Positions 1 to 7,411 of a stretch of 44,441 nt of DNA are shown here, piece by piece (the first letter of the stretch is position 1; each line of letters begins with the position of its first letter). Position numbers and translations under genes: made by a program. The stretch is from a virus: IMG/VR virus record IMGVR_UViG_3300003937_000145, positions 1 to 44,441 of that record; one strand, written 5' to 3'. The notes below the pieces were generated by a model. It was not told where the DNA came from. It saw only the letters and a program-made list of their open reading frames with translations, and did not search any database.

Positions 1-580
1 CTGCATTTTGACCTGCAAATGCACCAGGAACTCCTTTGTCACCTTTATATTTAAATGCATTAAATCTTGCATCATTTGTAAAGAAATCCTCAAATCCTGC
101 TTCACTATCTATTGCTCGTATTTCTGCTGCTGCTTGATCTGCAGCTGCCATAGCTTTTTCATTTTCTTCCATTCTCCAAGATACAAAAGTCCATGTTGCC
201 CAAGCAGCTAATCCTAAAGGCCCTAAAAATCTTATTCCACCCTTTAAAAGACTAAAAGGACTTTTAGGCAATAAACGAGTAGCCCACATTCTTGCTCTTA
301 GTGTTCCAGGTTTAGCAGCAGAAAATGCTGCAGTTGTTGCAGCTTTGATTGCTGTTGCTATTCTTGTTTTTAATTTATTAGGTGTTAATATAGAAGCCCA
401 TAAAGCAGTACTTAATATAGTACCACCATCTATACCAGTTCCAAAAATGCCATCATCTTCATTAAACTGAGATTGGTCAAGATCAACTTCAGCTTCACCT
501 ATCTCATCAGTTGCGCCAACAAATGAAGCTACTAATAAACCAGCAGTAATTAATGGCCATAATCTTGGATTCTTAAGCAT
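1..580 (-). CDS. Partial membrane-associated virion protein, unassigned (C-terminus outside window)
   Basis: An open frame starts at ATG 580-578 and runs off the left edge without a stop, giving about 193 residues. The N-terminus (MLKNPRLWPLITAGLLVASF) is strongly hydrophobic. A second hydrophobic stretch near residue 125 (GPLGLAAWATWTFVSW) is followed by a charged, Ala-rich helical region. The start lies 17 nt after the stop of the upstream gene, in the same transcription unit as gp26, the tube-like protein and gp4. Two hydrophobic segments directly downstream of a gp26/frameshift pair would suit a tape-measure or hub component, but that is inferred from position only. I do not recognise the family. 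The Shine-Dalgarno is weak and overlaps the start (acagga). Confidence 0.75.
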   Translation of the reverse strand, partial: MLKNPRLWPLITAGLLVASFVGATDEIGEAEVDLDQSQFNEDDGIFGTGIDGGTILSTALWASILTPNKLKTRIATAIKAATTAAFSAAKPGTLRARMWATRLLPKSPFSLLKGGIRFLGPLGLAAWATWTFVSWRMEENEKAMAAADQAAAEIRAIDSEAGFEDFFTNDARFNAFKYKGDKGVPGAFAGQNA

Positions 581-597
581 TCCTGTTTGTTTAGCAG

Positions 598-1290
598 TTA
601 ATTTCTAAATTTTATTAAAGCAGCACCAATTCCTGCGGTTAAACTCGTAAAGCCTACAGCTTTAATATTACCCATAGTATTCTCATCAAAGAATCCTTCA
701 TCGCCAAGATCTCCATCCATACCTGGTATTCCACCAGTTCCAAAAACACCAGCACCGCCACCACCAAGTTTTGTACCTTCTATTCTATTTTCTCTTGCTA
801 TTCTTTGTTGAGTGTTAAAGTTTTGTAACTGATCTGCTCTCCATAATCTATTATCATTAATAAGAACCCATAATGAGTCATTTACTATACTATCATGAAC
901 AGCTAGTACTTTTTCACCAACACCAGCTATATCTAAATCACCACCTAATGCGCCTTTCCCTCTAGGATCATGTAATCCTATAATACTTGCATTAATATCT
1001 TTAAGTATATCATTTCGAGTTAAATCTCGTGTTTTACCACCAGTTTTGGTTAATTTAGAATCAGCAAATGTTTTTGCTTGACCAGCGATGAACCTACGAC
1101 GAAAGTCTTCCGAAGAATCTACTACTAATCCTTCAGTCTCTATTTGCTCTTCGCTCTTTAATAATAATGACTCAGCGCGTTTGGCTTCTTCAGCTTCTCT
1201 TAATCTGTCACGTACTGTTTGTGCATTCAGCTTTCGTAACTGACCAACGACCTCTTGGAGTAACATTATATTTTGTTCTTTCTTAGCCAT
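598..1290 (-). CDS. Conserved-looking virion/tail protein with N-terminal coiled coil, function unknown
   Basis: 230 residues. Residues 1-50 are heptad-like and charged (VVGQLRKLNAQTVRDRLREA), as in a coiled coil. Around residues 175-195 there is a Gly-rich linker, and the C-terminus ends in a hydrophobic segment (VGFTSLTAGIGAALIKF). The ATG at 1290 overlaps the stop of the -1-frame ORF downstream of gp26 (ATGGCTAA), so translation is probably coupled to the frameshifted product. In long-tailed phages the gene after the tail-assembly chaperone pair is usually the tape measure. This protein is short for that role, but together with the next gene it might form a split tape-measure or hub module. 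No enzymatic motif was seen. Confidence 0.75.
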   Translation of the reverse strand: MAKKEQNIMLLQEVVGQLRKLNAQTVRDRLREAEEAKRAESLLLKSEEQIETEGLVVDSSEDFRRRFIAGQAKTFADSKLTKTGGKTRDLTRNDILKDINASIIGLHDPRGKGALGGDLDIAGVGEKVLAVHDSIVNDSLWVLINDNRLWRADQLQNFNTQQRIARENRIEGTKLGGGGAGVFGTGGIPGMDGDLGDEGFFDENTMGNIKAVGFTSLTAGIGAALIKFRN

Positions 1291-1474
1291 TCTTCTTTTT
1301 TATCCTTTCGTTTTGTTCTTTAACATGTTCCTGTAAAAGGTTGATATATATCTCCCTTTCCCATGGAATCATGTTATCTAGCTCATCTAATCCAAAATTA
1401 TGCTGATGCATCAAAGCAAAATTTAGTTTATAATAACTTATAACATTACTATGAGAAAGGGTTATTGAAAAAAA
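1283..1474 (-). CDS. -1-frame extension of gp26 (tail-assembly-chaperone-like), no start codon of its own
   Basis: The frame is open from TGA 1477-1475 to TAA 1285-1283. It encodes, after FF, SITLSHSNVISYY, then KLNFALMHQHNFGLDELDN, then MIPWEREIYINLLQEHVK and a Lys-rich end. The conserved-looking part begins before the only ATG available (in FALMHQ), and that ATG has no Shine-Dalgarno. The frame overlaps the end of gp26 in -1 register across seven U residues (1474-1468). I infer that it is reached by -1 frameshifting, giving a 297-residue gp26 fusion as in the G/GT tail assembly genes of other long-tailed phages. Alternatives are independent initiation at the internal ATG (about 42 residues) or a homopolymer sequencing error joining the two frames. 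Confidence 0.65.
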   Translation of the reverse strand, partial: FFSITLSHSNVISYYKLNFALMHQHNFGLDELDNMIPWEREIYINLLQEHVKEQNERIKKKNG

Positions 1475-2175
1475 TCAACTAAACCCTTTAACTCTATACT
1501 ATTACTTTCACCACACTTCTTACAATCAAAATCTAAATTATACGATAAATAAGGAGCTTGAGATAATACATCAACAATCTGATTAAACTGGTCTGAACTT
1601 AAACTTTCAACCATTGCAACTACTTCTTCATGCGGTACATCTGCAACAATAAATGTTTCTTCGCCACTATATACCGTTTCAAGAGAAGCACAAACCATAT
1701 TAATTATAGTTTCTGTCTCAGATTCTTTCACTAAATCTTTATTCCTATCCTTCATCGTAGCCCATTTTAAATCAACACTTATATCATTTGTTAATTTAAC
1801 ATGTGTATCTACTACATCATTTAAATTTTCAACCTTAACTTTTTCTAAATCAATCTTAATGTCATTTCTTTCATCACAAGCTTTACATTTAGGTGTTAAT
1901 TCTATACCTTCACCTACTGACTTACTTCTTAAAGTTACAAACATAAACTCAACATCAAAAGTAGTTAACTTACTTGCATCAATGTCTGATATAATACAGG
2001 CATTAATAATAGCAAGTACACTATTTTCAATTTGTTTCTCATCTTGAGATTCCATTGCTATTAACAATATTTTCTCTTCTTTGACCGTATACGGTCTGTA
2101 TGCAATACTTTCGCCTGATGAAGGCACAATCATATCATACTCTGGTGTTACCATTCTTGGTAGCATATTACTCAT
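1462..2175 (-). CDS. 26: Baseplate hub / assembly protein, T4 gp26-like
   Basis: 237 residues, close in size to T4 gp26 and matching that family by its opening (LPRMVTPEYDMIVPSSGESI, then YRPYTVKEEKILLIAMES). Two CxxC pairs, KCKACDE near residue 100 and CKKCGES near residue 220, could form a zinc site. In T4 gp26 is needed for baseplate hub assembly. I chose ATG 2175, which has GGAG seven nt upstream, rather than the TTG codon just before it. The gene ends in the seven-T slippery run, so a minority of ribosomes may read on in the -1 frame. It lies 20 nt after the tube-like gene in the same operon. Confidence 0.8.
   Translation of the reverse strand: MSNMLPRMVTPEYDMIVPSSGESIAYRPYTVKEEKILLIAMESQDEKQIENSVLAIINACIISDIDASKLTTFDVEFMFVTLRSKSVGEGIELTPKCKACDERNDIKIDLEKVKVENLNDVVDTHVKLTNDISVDLKWATMKDRNKDLVKESETETIINMVCASLETVYSGEETFIVADVPHEEVVAMVESLSSDQFNQIVDVLSQAPYLSYNLDFDCKKCGESNSIELKGLVDFFQ
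1468..1474 (-). other. Putative -1 ribosomal frameshift site, U UUU UUU
   Basis: Read on the minus strand, the end of gp26 is GTT GAT TTT TTT CAA TAA. The heptamer T TTT TTT, in the gp26 frame, fits the X XXY YYZ slippery rule exactly. It sits two codons before the gp26 stop. Slipping one base back enters the open -1 frame down to 1283. Downstream only a weak 5-bp stem (ATAAC with GTTAT) was seen, so a strong stimulatory structure is not evident. Confidence 0.6.
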
Positions 2176-2198
2176 CAATTTACTCCATTATTATTAAA

Positions 2199-2882
2199 TT
2201 ATTGTATCAATCCTCTATTATGTCTAGACCTAGCTATTTTTCTATTTTCTGCTCTATTAGCTGCCGATATTGCTTTATATTGTGCAGCTCTACTTTGGTC
2301 TAGCCTACTTCCTTGAGTAGTCTGATTCATTTTTGGATTAGCTAATACTTTTCTATTAGCTTCTTGAATTGCTTTATATTGTGCAGCTCTTTTTTCATTC
2401 TTATTTTCAAATCCATCTACTCCAACATCTTTCTCATCTGATTTCCAATTATCATATTCCCATGTCACTGTTATTTCCATTATACCTTCAGCACCTTCGC
2501 CTAATTCAACTTGACTTACTTGAATTGGATATGCATTCATTAATTTACAAGAATATCCTACTGTTTTATCTTCATCTCCGATTAAAGCATCAATTTGAAC
2601 TTGTGCACAATAATCATTTTTATACATTGTTTTATAATGATTACCTGAACTATTAACAATCATCTCTTGCCATACATCAAAATACTTCTTCATATAATAA
2701 TCACCTGTCAACATAAATGACATTGTAACTTCATCAGTAGCCATTGAATAAGGCTTCTTTGCAAGGTGATGGTTATGTGTAGCTTCAGTAACTGGATGTG
2801 TAAAATGAACACCATAACGATTACCACGTGCTATACCGCTACGTCTTTGTATTAAGGCTTTCATATCATCTATCGGGTTCAT
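2199..2882 (-). CDS. Tail-tube-fold baseplate protein (gp19/gp54-like)
   Basis: 227 residues. The core has the layout of the phage tail tube fold: RYGVHFTHPVTE at the N-terminus, then a helix (YYMKKYFDVWQEMIV), then strand-rich NDYCAQVQIDAL and SCKLMNAYPIQVSQVEL, ending in MEITVTWEYDNW. T4-like phages use this fold in gp19 (tube), gp54 (tube initiator) and gp48 (cap). The position among baseplate genes and the 227-residue length favour a tube-initiator role over the major tube subunit. The C-terminal 70 residues carry an internal repeat (RAAQYKAIQEANRK / RAAQYKAISAANRA). The start at 2882 is chosen because TAATG overlaps the upstream stop and GAGGAA precedes it; a longer ORF from 2909 is less likely. 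Confidence 0.75.
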   Translation of the reverse strand: MNPIDDMKALIQRRSGIARGNRYGVHFTHPVTEATHNHHLAKKPYSMATDEVTMSFMLTGDYYMKKYFDVWQEMIVNSSGNHYKTMYKNDYCAQVQIDALIGDEDKTVGYSCKLMNAYPIQVSQVELGEGAEGIMEITVTWEYDNWKSDEKDVGVDGFENKNEKRAAQYKAIQEANRKVLANPKMNQTTQGSRLDQSRAAQYKAISAANRAENRKIARSRHNRGLIQ

Positions 2883-3466
2883 TAGTATTTCCTCGCTGAA
2901 TCTGACCAAACTGAGCCAACACTGGCTTTCTTAAAGTTTGCTGTTTGTAAAAATATTGCTATGTTCCATTCCGCTGCATTAACCTTCATAATATTTGAAG
3001 TTACCTTCTCTGACAAATAATGTTTAAAGCACGGCTTAAAATATTTATAGCTCCTTGTTGCCATTAGTAACTTATATGTTATCTTAAATCTTGTAGTCTT
3101 ATTAAACTTCTGATTAGATGCTGTATCGTTTAATTTATCTAAGAAGATTGCACGAACTTTAGGTGGTAAGTAATGTAAGTTAATACCATAGAACCCATCT
3201 TTTGCAGGACCAACAACAATCGTTAATGGAAATGCATCATAATAAGGCAAAGTTTTCTTATGCTTTGGATTATATGTGTACATAACCATATCGCCAGGTG
3301 AGGCACCAGATTGTTTCTTTAATCTATCATCGCCTAATATTTTACCTGCACCGATCTTACCAAGCTTCGAAACATTCGCTGCAAACCAATCGTTTGCTTC
3401 TTTACTGCGAGCCTTTAATCCTTTACGGAATGCTTCGCTTTCTAACTTATCAAATAAACTAGCCAC
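2882..3466 (-). CDS. Conserved T4-like virion protein, function unassigned
   Basis: 194 residues starting at GTG (GTGGCTAGT) with GGAG seven nt upstream, overlapping the preceding 62-residue gene by 8 nt. Features are a basic, helical N-terminus (LESEAFRKGLKARSKE), a central strand-rich segment with MVMYTYNPKHKKTLPYYDAF, then GFYGINLHYLPPKVRA, and a basic C-terminal half. The segment pairing PYYDxFPL with GFYGINLHYLP is one I associate with a conserved protein of T4-like phages found near head/tail completion genes. I cannot assign it firmly; DNA-end protector or head/tail completion roles are possible by neighbourhood (gp4 two genes upstream). No enzymatic motif is visible. Confidence 0.7.
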   Translation of the reverse strand: MASLFDKLESEAFRKGLKARSKEANDWFAANVSKLGKIGAGKILGDDRLKKQSGASPGDMVMYTYNPKHKKTLPYYDAFPLTIVVGPAKDGFYGINLHYLPPKVRAIFLDKLNDTASNQKFNKTTRFKITYKLLMATRSYKYFKPCFKHYLSEKVTSNIMKVNAAEWNIAIFLQTANFKKASVGSVWSDSARKY

Positions 3467-3647
3467 TAAATGTCTCCATTAATTGCGGACCAAATGAAAC
3501 CATTATATATGCAATGACTCCAACACCAAATAAACCTATTAACATCCATTTCATTTTAAAATCATTTACTAACATTTGAAACCCTATTATCTCATTACCC
3601 AATATGCGTATTGAGAGCTCAAGTTTACCTTCATCTTCTTTGTCCAT
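3459..3647 (-). CDS. Small single-pass membrane protein
   Basis: 62 residues: a charged N-terminus (MDKEDEGKLELSIRILGNE), an amphipathic middle, and one clear transmembrane helix (WMLIGLFGVGVIAYIMVSF) near the C-terminus, so it probably sits in the host inner membrane. Its ATG lies exactly 5 nt after a TATAAATA late-promoter box (3660-3653), with no Shine-Dalgarno in between. Its 3' end overlaps the next gene by 8 nt. The function is unknown; small TM proteins of this type are common in late regions. Confidence 0.6.
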   Translation of the reverse strand: MDKEDEGKLELSIRILGNEIIGFQMLVNDFKMKWMLIGLFGVGVIAYIMVSFGPQLMETFSG

Positions 3648-3652
3648 ACTTA

Positions 3653-3660
3653 TATTTATA
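3653..3660 (-). promoter_or_regulatory. Late promoter box TATAAATA upstream of the 62-residue membrane protein
   Basis: An exact TATAAATA on the minus strand, partly inside the end of gene 4, with 5 nt (TAAGT) before the ATG. T4-type late promoters place this box at about -13 to -6, which would put the transcript start on or beside the A of the ATG. Confidence 0.5.
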
Positions 3661-4153
3661 CCCTTTTCTTAAGAGTTTTCCATATTCTTCTACCAGTTTT
3701 AGTTTTACTAGCTTTAAATCCTAATGTCATTGTTTTGATACCCATTGCCTCTAATTCTTTCTCAGTCCATATATGAAACTCATAGCCACGTTCTTCACAA
3801 AACTTTTGTGCATATTTCCATTTAGAAGTATTCTTCATATATGTTAATGCTTCAGTAAGTTTTTTACGTTTAGGTGGTTTAGTTTGTGCTGATGGTTTGA
3901 TCTCAACTAACATTGTACGGCCGCTTGTAGTTCGTATAGTGAGGTCAACAAAGTATCTATGTGCTTTATTATCTGTTGCACATATATAACCTATGACGGT
4001 TTCTTCAGAATTCCACCACTTAACCCATGATGCTTTATCTAAATATCTAAATGCATTACGTTCCCATAACGATCGATAATGTATTGAATTTGGATCACCT
4101 TTATACTTATGTAAGTTTTTTGGTTTCCAAGAACCAGAATATGTCTTTTTCAT
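3656..4153 (-). CDS. 4: Head completion nuclease, T4 gp4-like
   Basis: 165 residues. The N-terminus YSGSWKPKNLHKYKGDP followed by IHYRSLWERNAFRYLD closely matches the T4 gp4 family (head completion protein with a TnsA/PD-(D/E)xK-like nuclease fold). Visible nuclease residues include the E of SLWERN, D in RYFVDLTI and the E-x-K of LVEIKPSAQT. In T4 gp4 acts with gp50/gp65 to finish the head before tail joining. The start at ATG 4153 fits the family N-terminus. A longer ORF to 4174 would need translation upstream of the predicted late transcription start, since TATAAATA (4166-4159) ends 5 nt before this ATG. It is divergent from gp48. Confidence 0.88.
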   Translation of the reverse strand: MKKTYSGSWKPKNLHKYKGDPNSIHYRSLWERNAFRYLDKASWVKWWNSEETVIGYICATDNKAHRYFVDLTIRTTSGRTMLVEIKPSAQTKPPKRKKLTEALTYMKNTSKWKYAQKFCEERGYEFHIWTEKELEAMGIKTMTLGFKASKTKTGRRIWKTLKKRV

Positions 4154-4158
4154 ACAAC

Positions 4159-4166
4159 TATTTATA
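4159..4166 (-). promoter_or_regulatory. Late promoter box TATAAATA for gene 4
   Basis: An exact TATAAATA on the minus strand with 5 nt (GTTGT) before the chosen ATG of gene 4. No Shine-Dalgarno is present. It is one half of a divergent pair with the box at 4175-4182. Confidence 0.6.
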
Positions 4167-4174
4167 CAAACCAT

Positions 4175-4182
4175 TATAAATA
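4175..4182 (+). promoter_or_regulatory. Late promoter box TATAAATA for the gp48 operon
   Basis: An exact TATAAATA on the plus strand, 27 nt before the gp48 ATG, in the only gap between the divergent operons. A normal Shine-Dalgarno (AAAGGA) lies between the predicted start and the ATG, so this transcript would have a conventional short leader. Confidence 0.65.
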
Positions 4183-4209
4183 ACTATATAACGAATTAAA
4201 GGACTAATT

Positions 4210-5517
4210 ATGTCAGACGCATACGAAAGAAAATTAAATGATTCAATGGGATTAGAATTTCCAAATGTTCGTATTAAAAAAGGTGATGTATTTCAATCAC
4301 GTGTTCAAGCTAGCGATTTTTATAGAAAACGTATAACATTTAATCTTAAATATCCTGAGACAGTAGGAGAAGATTTCAATAATGTTACTAATTATAATTC
4401 AAATTCTTCTAGTCATTATGCTAAAAGTCGAATAGCTGATAAAGGTCGTGAAGGACCTGACAATGAACCAGGTATATTGAAAGATTCTATGGAACCATTT
4501 GTATTTTTTGAATTTATGGAAATAACTCCAAAGAAAAAATTAGATAAATTAGGAATGATGGGTGAAGCTGGTAAAAAAGCAAGAACACTAAACTCTCCTA
4601 AGGCTATGGGATTTGCTAAAGCTGCTGGTGGTAATACAGATCCAAGTGATTTAGAATTTCAAGGAACATATTATTCATTATTACAAGATTATATGCCTGA
4701 TGCTGTAACAGGTGATAGTAATCCTCATCAAGGTTCTACTATGCTCGAAGCGGCTGGCGAAGCAGGTAAAGGAGGATGGTTTACTGCAGCATTAAGACAA
4801 TACGCAGGTTCAATAGCATTATATATGCCTACTGATATTCAAATAAATGATCAGATAGTTTATAATGAAGCAACAAGAAAAGTTGCAGGAATACTTGAAG
4901 GCGGGATGGCTGATTTGTCCGGAGAAAGTGCAGGTACAGTAGCAACATCTCAAGCTTCAATGACAGCACTTGGTACTGGAGTAGGTGCATTAAGTGAGAA
5001 ATATATTCCTAAACTATTAGGAAAAGCTTTTCCTAAAGCTACTGAATTTATAGCAGATAAAGGAAAGGTTCTTGGTGGTTTTCTCGGTGCAGCAGGTGCT
5101 AGTATTGTAAGTGATGAATACCAAAGATCTACTGGTAAAGCAACTAATCCTCATGATTATATGGCATATCAATCAACAGGTTTAAGAAGTTTTACATTTA
5201 CATTTACATTTTTGCCTGACAGTAAAGATGAATCAGATCAAGTAACAAAAATTATTAAACAATTTAGAGTAGCAGCACATGCGAAAAGAAATGATTCGCT
5301 TACACTAACTGTTCCAGATCACGTTGTTACATCATTCCATGGAGCTGGTGATATGATACAAATGCCTCCAACTGTTATTGAAGCCGTTAATATTACATAT
5401 AATCCAAATAATACTTCATTTTTTAAGGATGGAAATAATCCAGTTGAAGTTGCAATGAGTATAACACTTAAAGAGATTGTTCCACTTTATAGACACGATA
5501 TTGAAGGAGGTTTCTAA
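4210..5517 (+). CDS. 48: Baseplate tail tube cap, T4 gp48-like
   Basis: 435 residues. The C-terminal third has the conserved gp48/gp54 tube-like segment: GLRSFTFTFTFLPDSKDESD, then IKQFRVAAHAKR, then PPTVIEAVNITYNPN and VEVAMSITLKEIVPLYRHDI. The middle contains LRQYAGSIALYMPTDIQIND and an Ala/Gly-rich insertion. In T4 gp48 caps the baseplate hub and seeds the tail tube with gp54. The ATG has AAAGGA upstream and a late promoter box at 4175. The TAATG at its end overlaps gene 53, so the two are translationally coupled. Confidence 0.88.
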   Translation: MSDAYERKLNDSMGLEFPNVRIKKGDVFQSRVQASDFYRKRITFNLKYPETVGEDFNNVTNYNSNSSSHYAKSRIADKGREGPDNEPGILKDSMEPFVFFEFMEITPKKKLDKLGMMGEAGKKARTLNSPKAMGFAKAAGGNTDPSDLEFQGTYYSLLQDYMPDAVTGDSNPHQGSTMLEAAGEAGKGGWFTAALRQYAGSIALYMPTDIQINDQIVYNEATRKVAGILEGGMADLSGESAGTVATSQASMTALGTGVGALSEKYIPKLLGKAFPKATEFIADKGKVLGGFLGAAGASIVSDEYQRSTGKATNPHDYMAYQSTGLRSFTFTFTFLPDSKDESDQVTKIIKQFRVAAHAKRNDSLTLTVPDHVVTSFHGAGDMIQMPPTVIEAVNITYNPNNTSFFKDGNNPVEVAMSITLKEIVPLYRHDIEGGF

Positions 5518-6221
5518 TGTATTTTGCAAGTATAAACAATGTAGCAATTGATGTAGATGGATCAGGTAATTTAGACGCATTAAAAAATTTAACGGCTAGA
5601 GCTAAAGTTTCTAATGCATTATTAAATAGTTCTGTATACTATGAAACAGTTTCAGTTCAAGATGGTGAAAGGCCAGATATTCTTTCGAAAAGATTATATA
5701 ATGATGAGAGATATCATTGGACATTTTTATTACTTAATCCACAAATAAAAAATATATGGGATGATTGGCCAATGAGCTCAACACAATTATTAGATTACTG
5801 TACAAATAAGTATCAATACTTATGTGCTGATACCGATGATGACTTAAACAATAAATTTACAGTTGGCGAGACAGTGACTGGCTCAGTCTCAGGTGCTAAG
5901 GGAGTTGTAAAAGAAATACATGTTAATTTGGGTTATGTCACAATTGAATTAACATCTGGCACATTTACTATAACTGGTGAAACAATTAATGGTGCAACTT
6001 CAGGATCGGCCGCAGCATGTAATTTTGTTAAGAGTCAAGCTTATGCACCGCATCACCACAGAGATACATCAGGAGTTAGAGTAAGACGTAGTAATGTGAC
6101 AGTTCCTTATACATTGCTCGATTATGAGACAGCAATAACAGATCAGAATCGAAATTTAAAAGTAATTAAATCTCAACATCTAAACACTATAGTACAAGCA
6201 TTTGTATCTGCAATGTCGTAA
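5517..6221 (+). CDS. 53: Baseplate wedge protein, T4 gp53-like, with inserted domain
   Basis: 234 residues. Residues 1-100 carry the gp53/LysM-like wedge pattern: DILSKRLYNDERYHWTFLLL, then NPQIKNIWDDWPMSS, matching T4 gp53 (PxxLAxxxYGxxxxYWVLLL). Between about residues 105 and 175 there is an extra small beta domain (FTVGETVTGSVSGAKGVV ... FTITGETINGATSGSAA) that T4 gp53 lacks. This module type recurs in marine phage structural proteins. Family function: a wedge subunit needed for baseplate ring closure. It overlaps gp48 upstream (TAATG) and gp27 downstream (TAATG). Confidence 0.85.
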   Translation: MYFASINNVAIDVDGSGNLDALKNLTARAKVSNALLNSSVYYETVSVQDGERPDILSKRLYNDERYHWTFLLLNPQIKNIWDDWPMSSTQLLDYCTNKYQYLCADTDDDLNNKFTVGETVTGSVSGAKGVVKEIHVNLGYVTIELTSGTFTITGETINGATSGSAAACNFVKSQAYAPHHHRDTSGVRVRRSNVTVPYTLLDYETAITDQNRNLKVIKSQHLNTIVQAFVSAMS

Positions 6222-7411
6222 TGATAATAAATAATTTTACAGTTAACGCAGCTACGTCTGATATTACGGATTTAGTACAATCAATGACATTCTTTGAGAG
6301 TATCAATGGCTTATTAAAAGGTAATATAGAAGTGTTAGATGGTATTAACTTTTTTGATAGAGTTATTGGTGGAAATAATGAATTAGTTCCAGTTGAAGTA
6401 TCATTTACAGTGTTTGATGAGACATGTACTAATATCTTTATGATTGATGGTATTAATCAAATGAAAATATTTAAATCAGAAAAACAATATGTTATGCATT
6501 TAATTACTCCAGAAGAATTTCATTTAAAAACAAATGATATTAATAAAGTATTTAGTGGATCAAGTCATGATATTGTTTCTAAATTATATAGGTCAGTAAC
6601 TGATGTTTCGTCATTACTTGAAATTAATTCTATAGCTGCAACAAATGGAAAATATATTGTTCCAAATATATCGGCGATGCAAGCTATTCGCAATGTTGTA
6701 AGCACAGCGGTTGATGCAAGACATACTGGATTTTATTTTTATCAAAGATTATGGGATCAAGGTACATGTAGATTAGGTTCGCTAGCTACTATGGATAGTG
6801 ATTTTCACGTTAGTCAAGGCGATGATAGATTTTCTATAAAAGATTCGACAGTAAGTCTTGATGATATGCAAAGCGGGGAAATTGTAGTTCAAGGCTCAGC
6901 CTCTATTTTTGAATTAGAAGAATATAAAATGCATCAAGCTGATAAAATTGCTAGAGGTGAATATGGATTTAAACTACATGAAGTTCAATTAGATGAAACT
7001 GAAATAAAAAAGAATGAAGTATTACCTAATAATTCTTCGGCTGTATCAACTAGACATAGACTATCTGCTAAATTATATGATGTATTAACTGAATCACGTG
7101 GTCCACATGGTGAACCAGTACAATACCAAGAAAAATCTTTATTTTCAGATCTTCATTCACCTAATAATCAAGCTGCTATGAATCAAAAAAGAAGATTATA
7201 TAATAATACAATTAATGTTACTGGAATGACACCTTCTCCATATTTAGGAGCAGGTAAATCTACATTATTAGAATTAGGCGCGAGTGAAATATCATATTCT
7301 ATTTCAGATGGATCATATATTATATCTGATATGAATCATACTTTTACTGTTAATTCTAGTAATCAAGTAGATTATCTTCAAAGTGTTAAAATGTTAAGAG
7401 AGTATGCATAA
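6221..7411 (+). CDS. 27: Baseplate central hub protein, T4 gp27-like
   Basis: 396 residues, about the length of T4 gp27 (391). The opening (NNFTVNAATSDITDLVQSMT, then FFESINGLLKGNIEV) and the later MHLITPEEFHLKTNDINKVF fit the gp27/VgrG-like hub family, which has two tube-like domains. In T4 a gp27 trimer joins the tube to the gp5 spike, and here gene 27 directly precedes gene 5 with a TAATG overlap, supporting the assignment. No catalytic residues are expected. Confidence 0.85.
   Translation: MIINNFTVNAATSDITDLVQSMTFFESINGLLKGNIEVLDGINFFDRVIGGNNELVPVEVSFTVFDETCTNIFMIDGINQMKIFKSEKQYVMHLITPEEFHLKTNDINKVFSGSSHDIVSKLYRSVTDVSSLLEINSIAATNGKYIVPNISAMQAIRNVVSTAVDARHTGFYFYQRLWDQGTCRLGSLATMDSDFHVSQGDDRFSIKDSTVSLDDMQSGEIVVQGSASIFELEEYKMHQADKIARGEYGFKLHEVQLDETEIKKNEVLPNNSSAVSTRHRLSAKLYDVLTESRGPHGEPVQYQEKSLFSDLHSPNNQAAMNQKRRLYNNTINVTGMTPSPYLGAGKSTLLELGASEISYSISDGSYIISDMNHTFTVNSSNQVDYLQSVKMLREYA

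Noticed and set aside
1283-1474. Calling the -1-frame ORF T4 gp51
   Set aside because: Gene 51 follows gene 26 in T4, but T4 gp51 is much longer than 61 residues, so position alone does not support the name.
2882-3466. Naming this gene as T4 gene 2 (DNA end protector)
   Set aside because: Neighbourhood near gene 4 is suggestive, but I cannot match sequence features to gp2.
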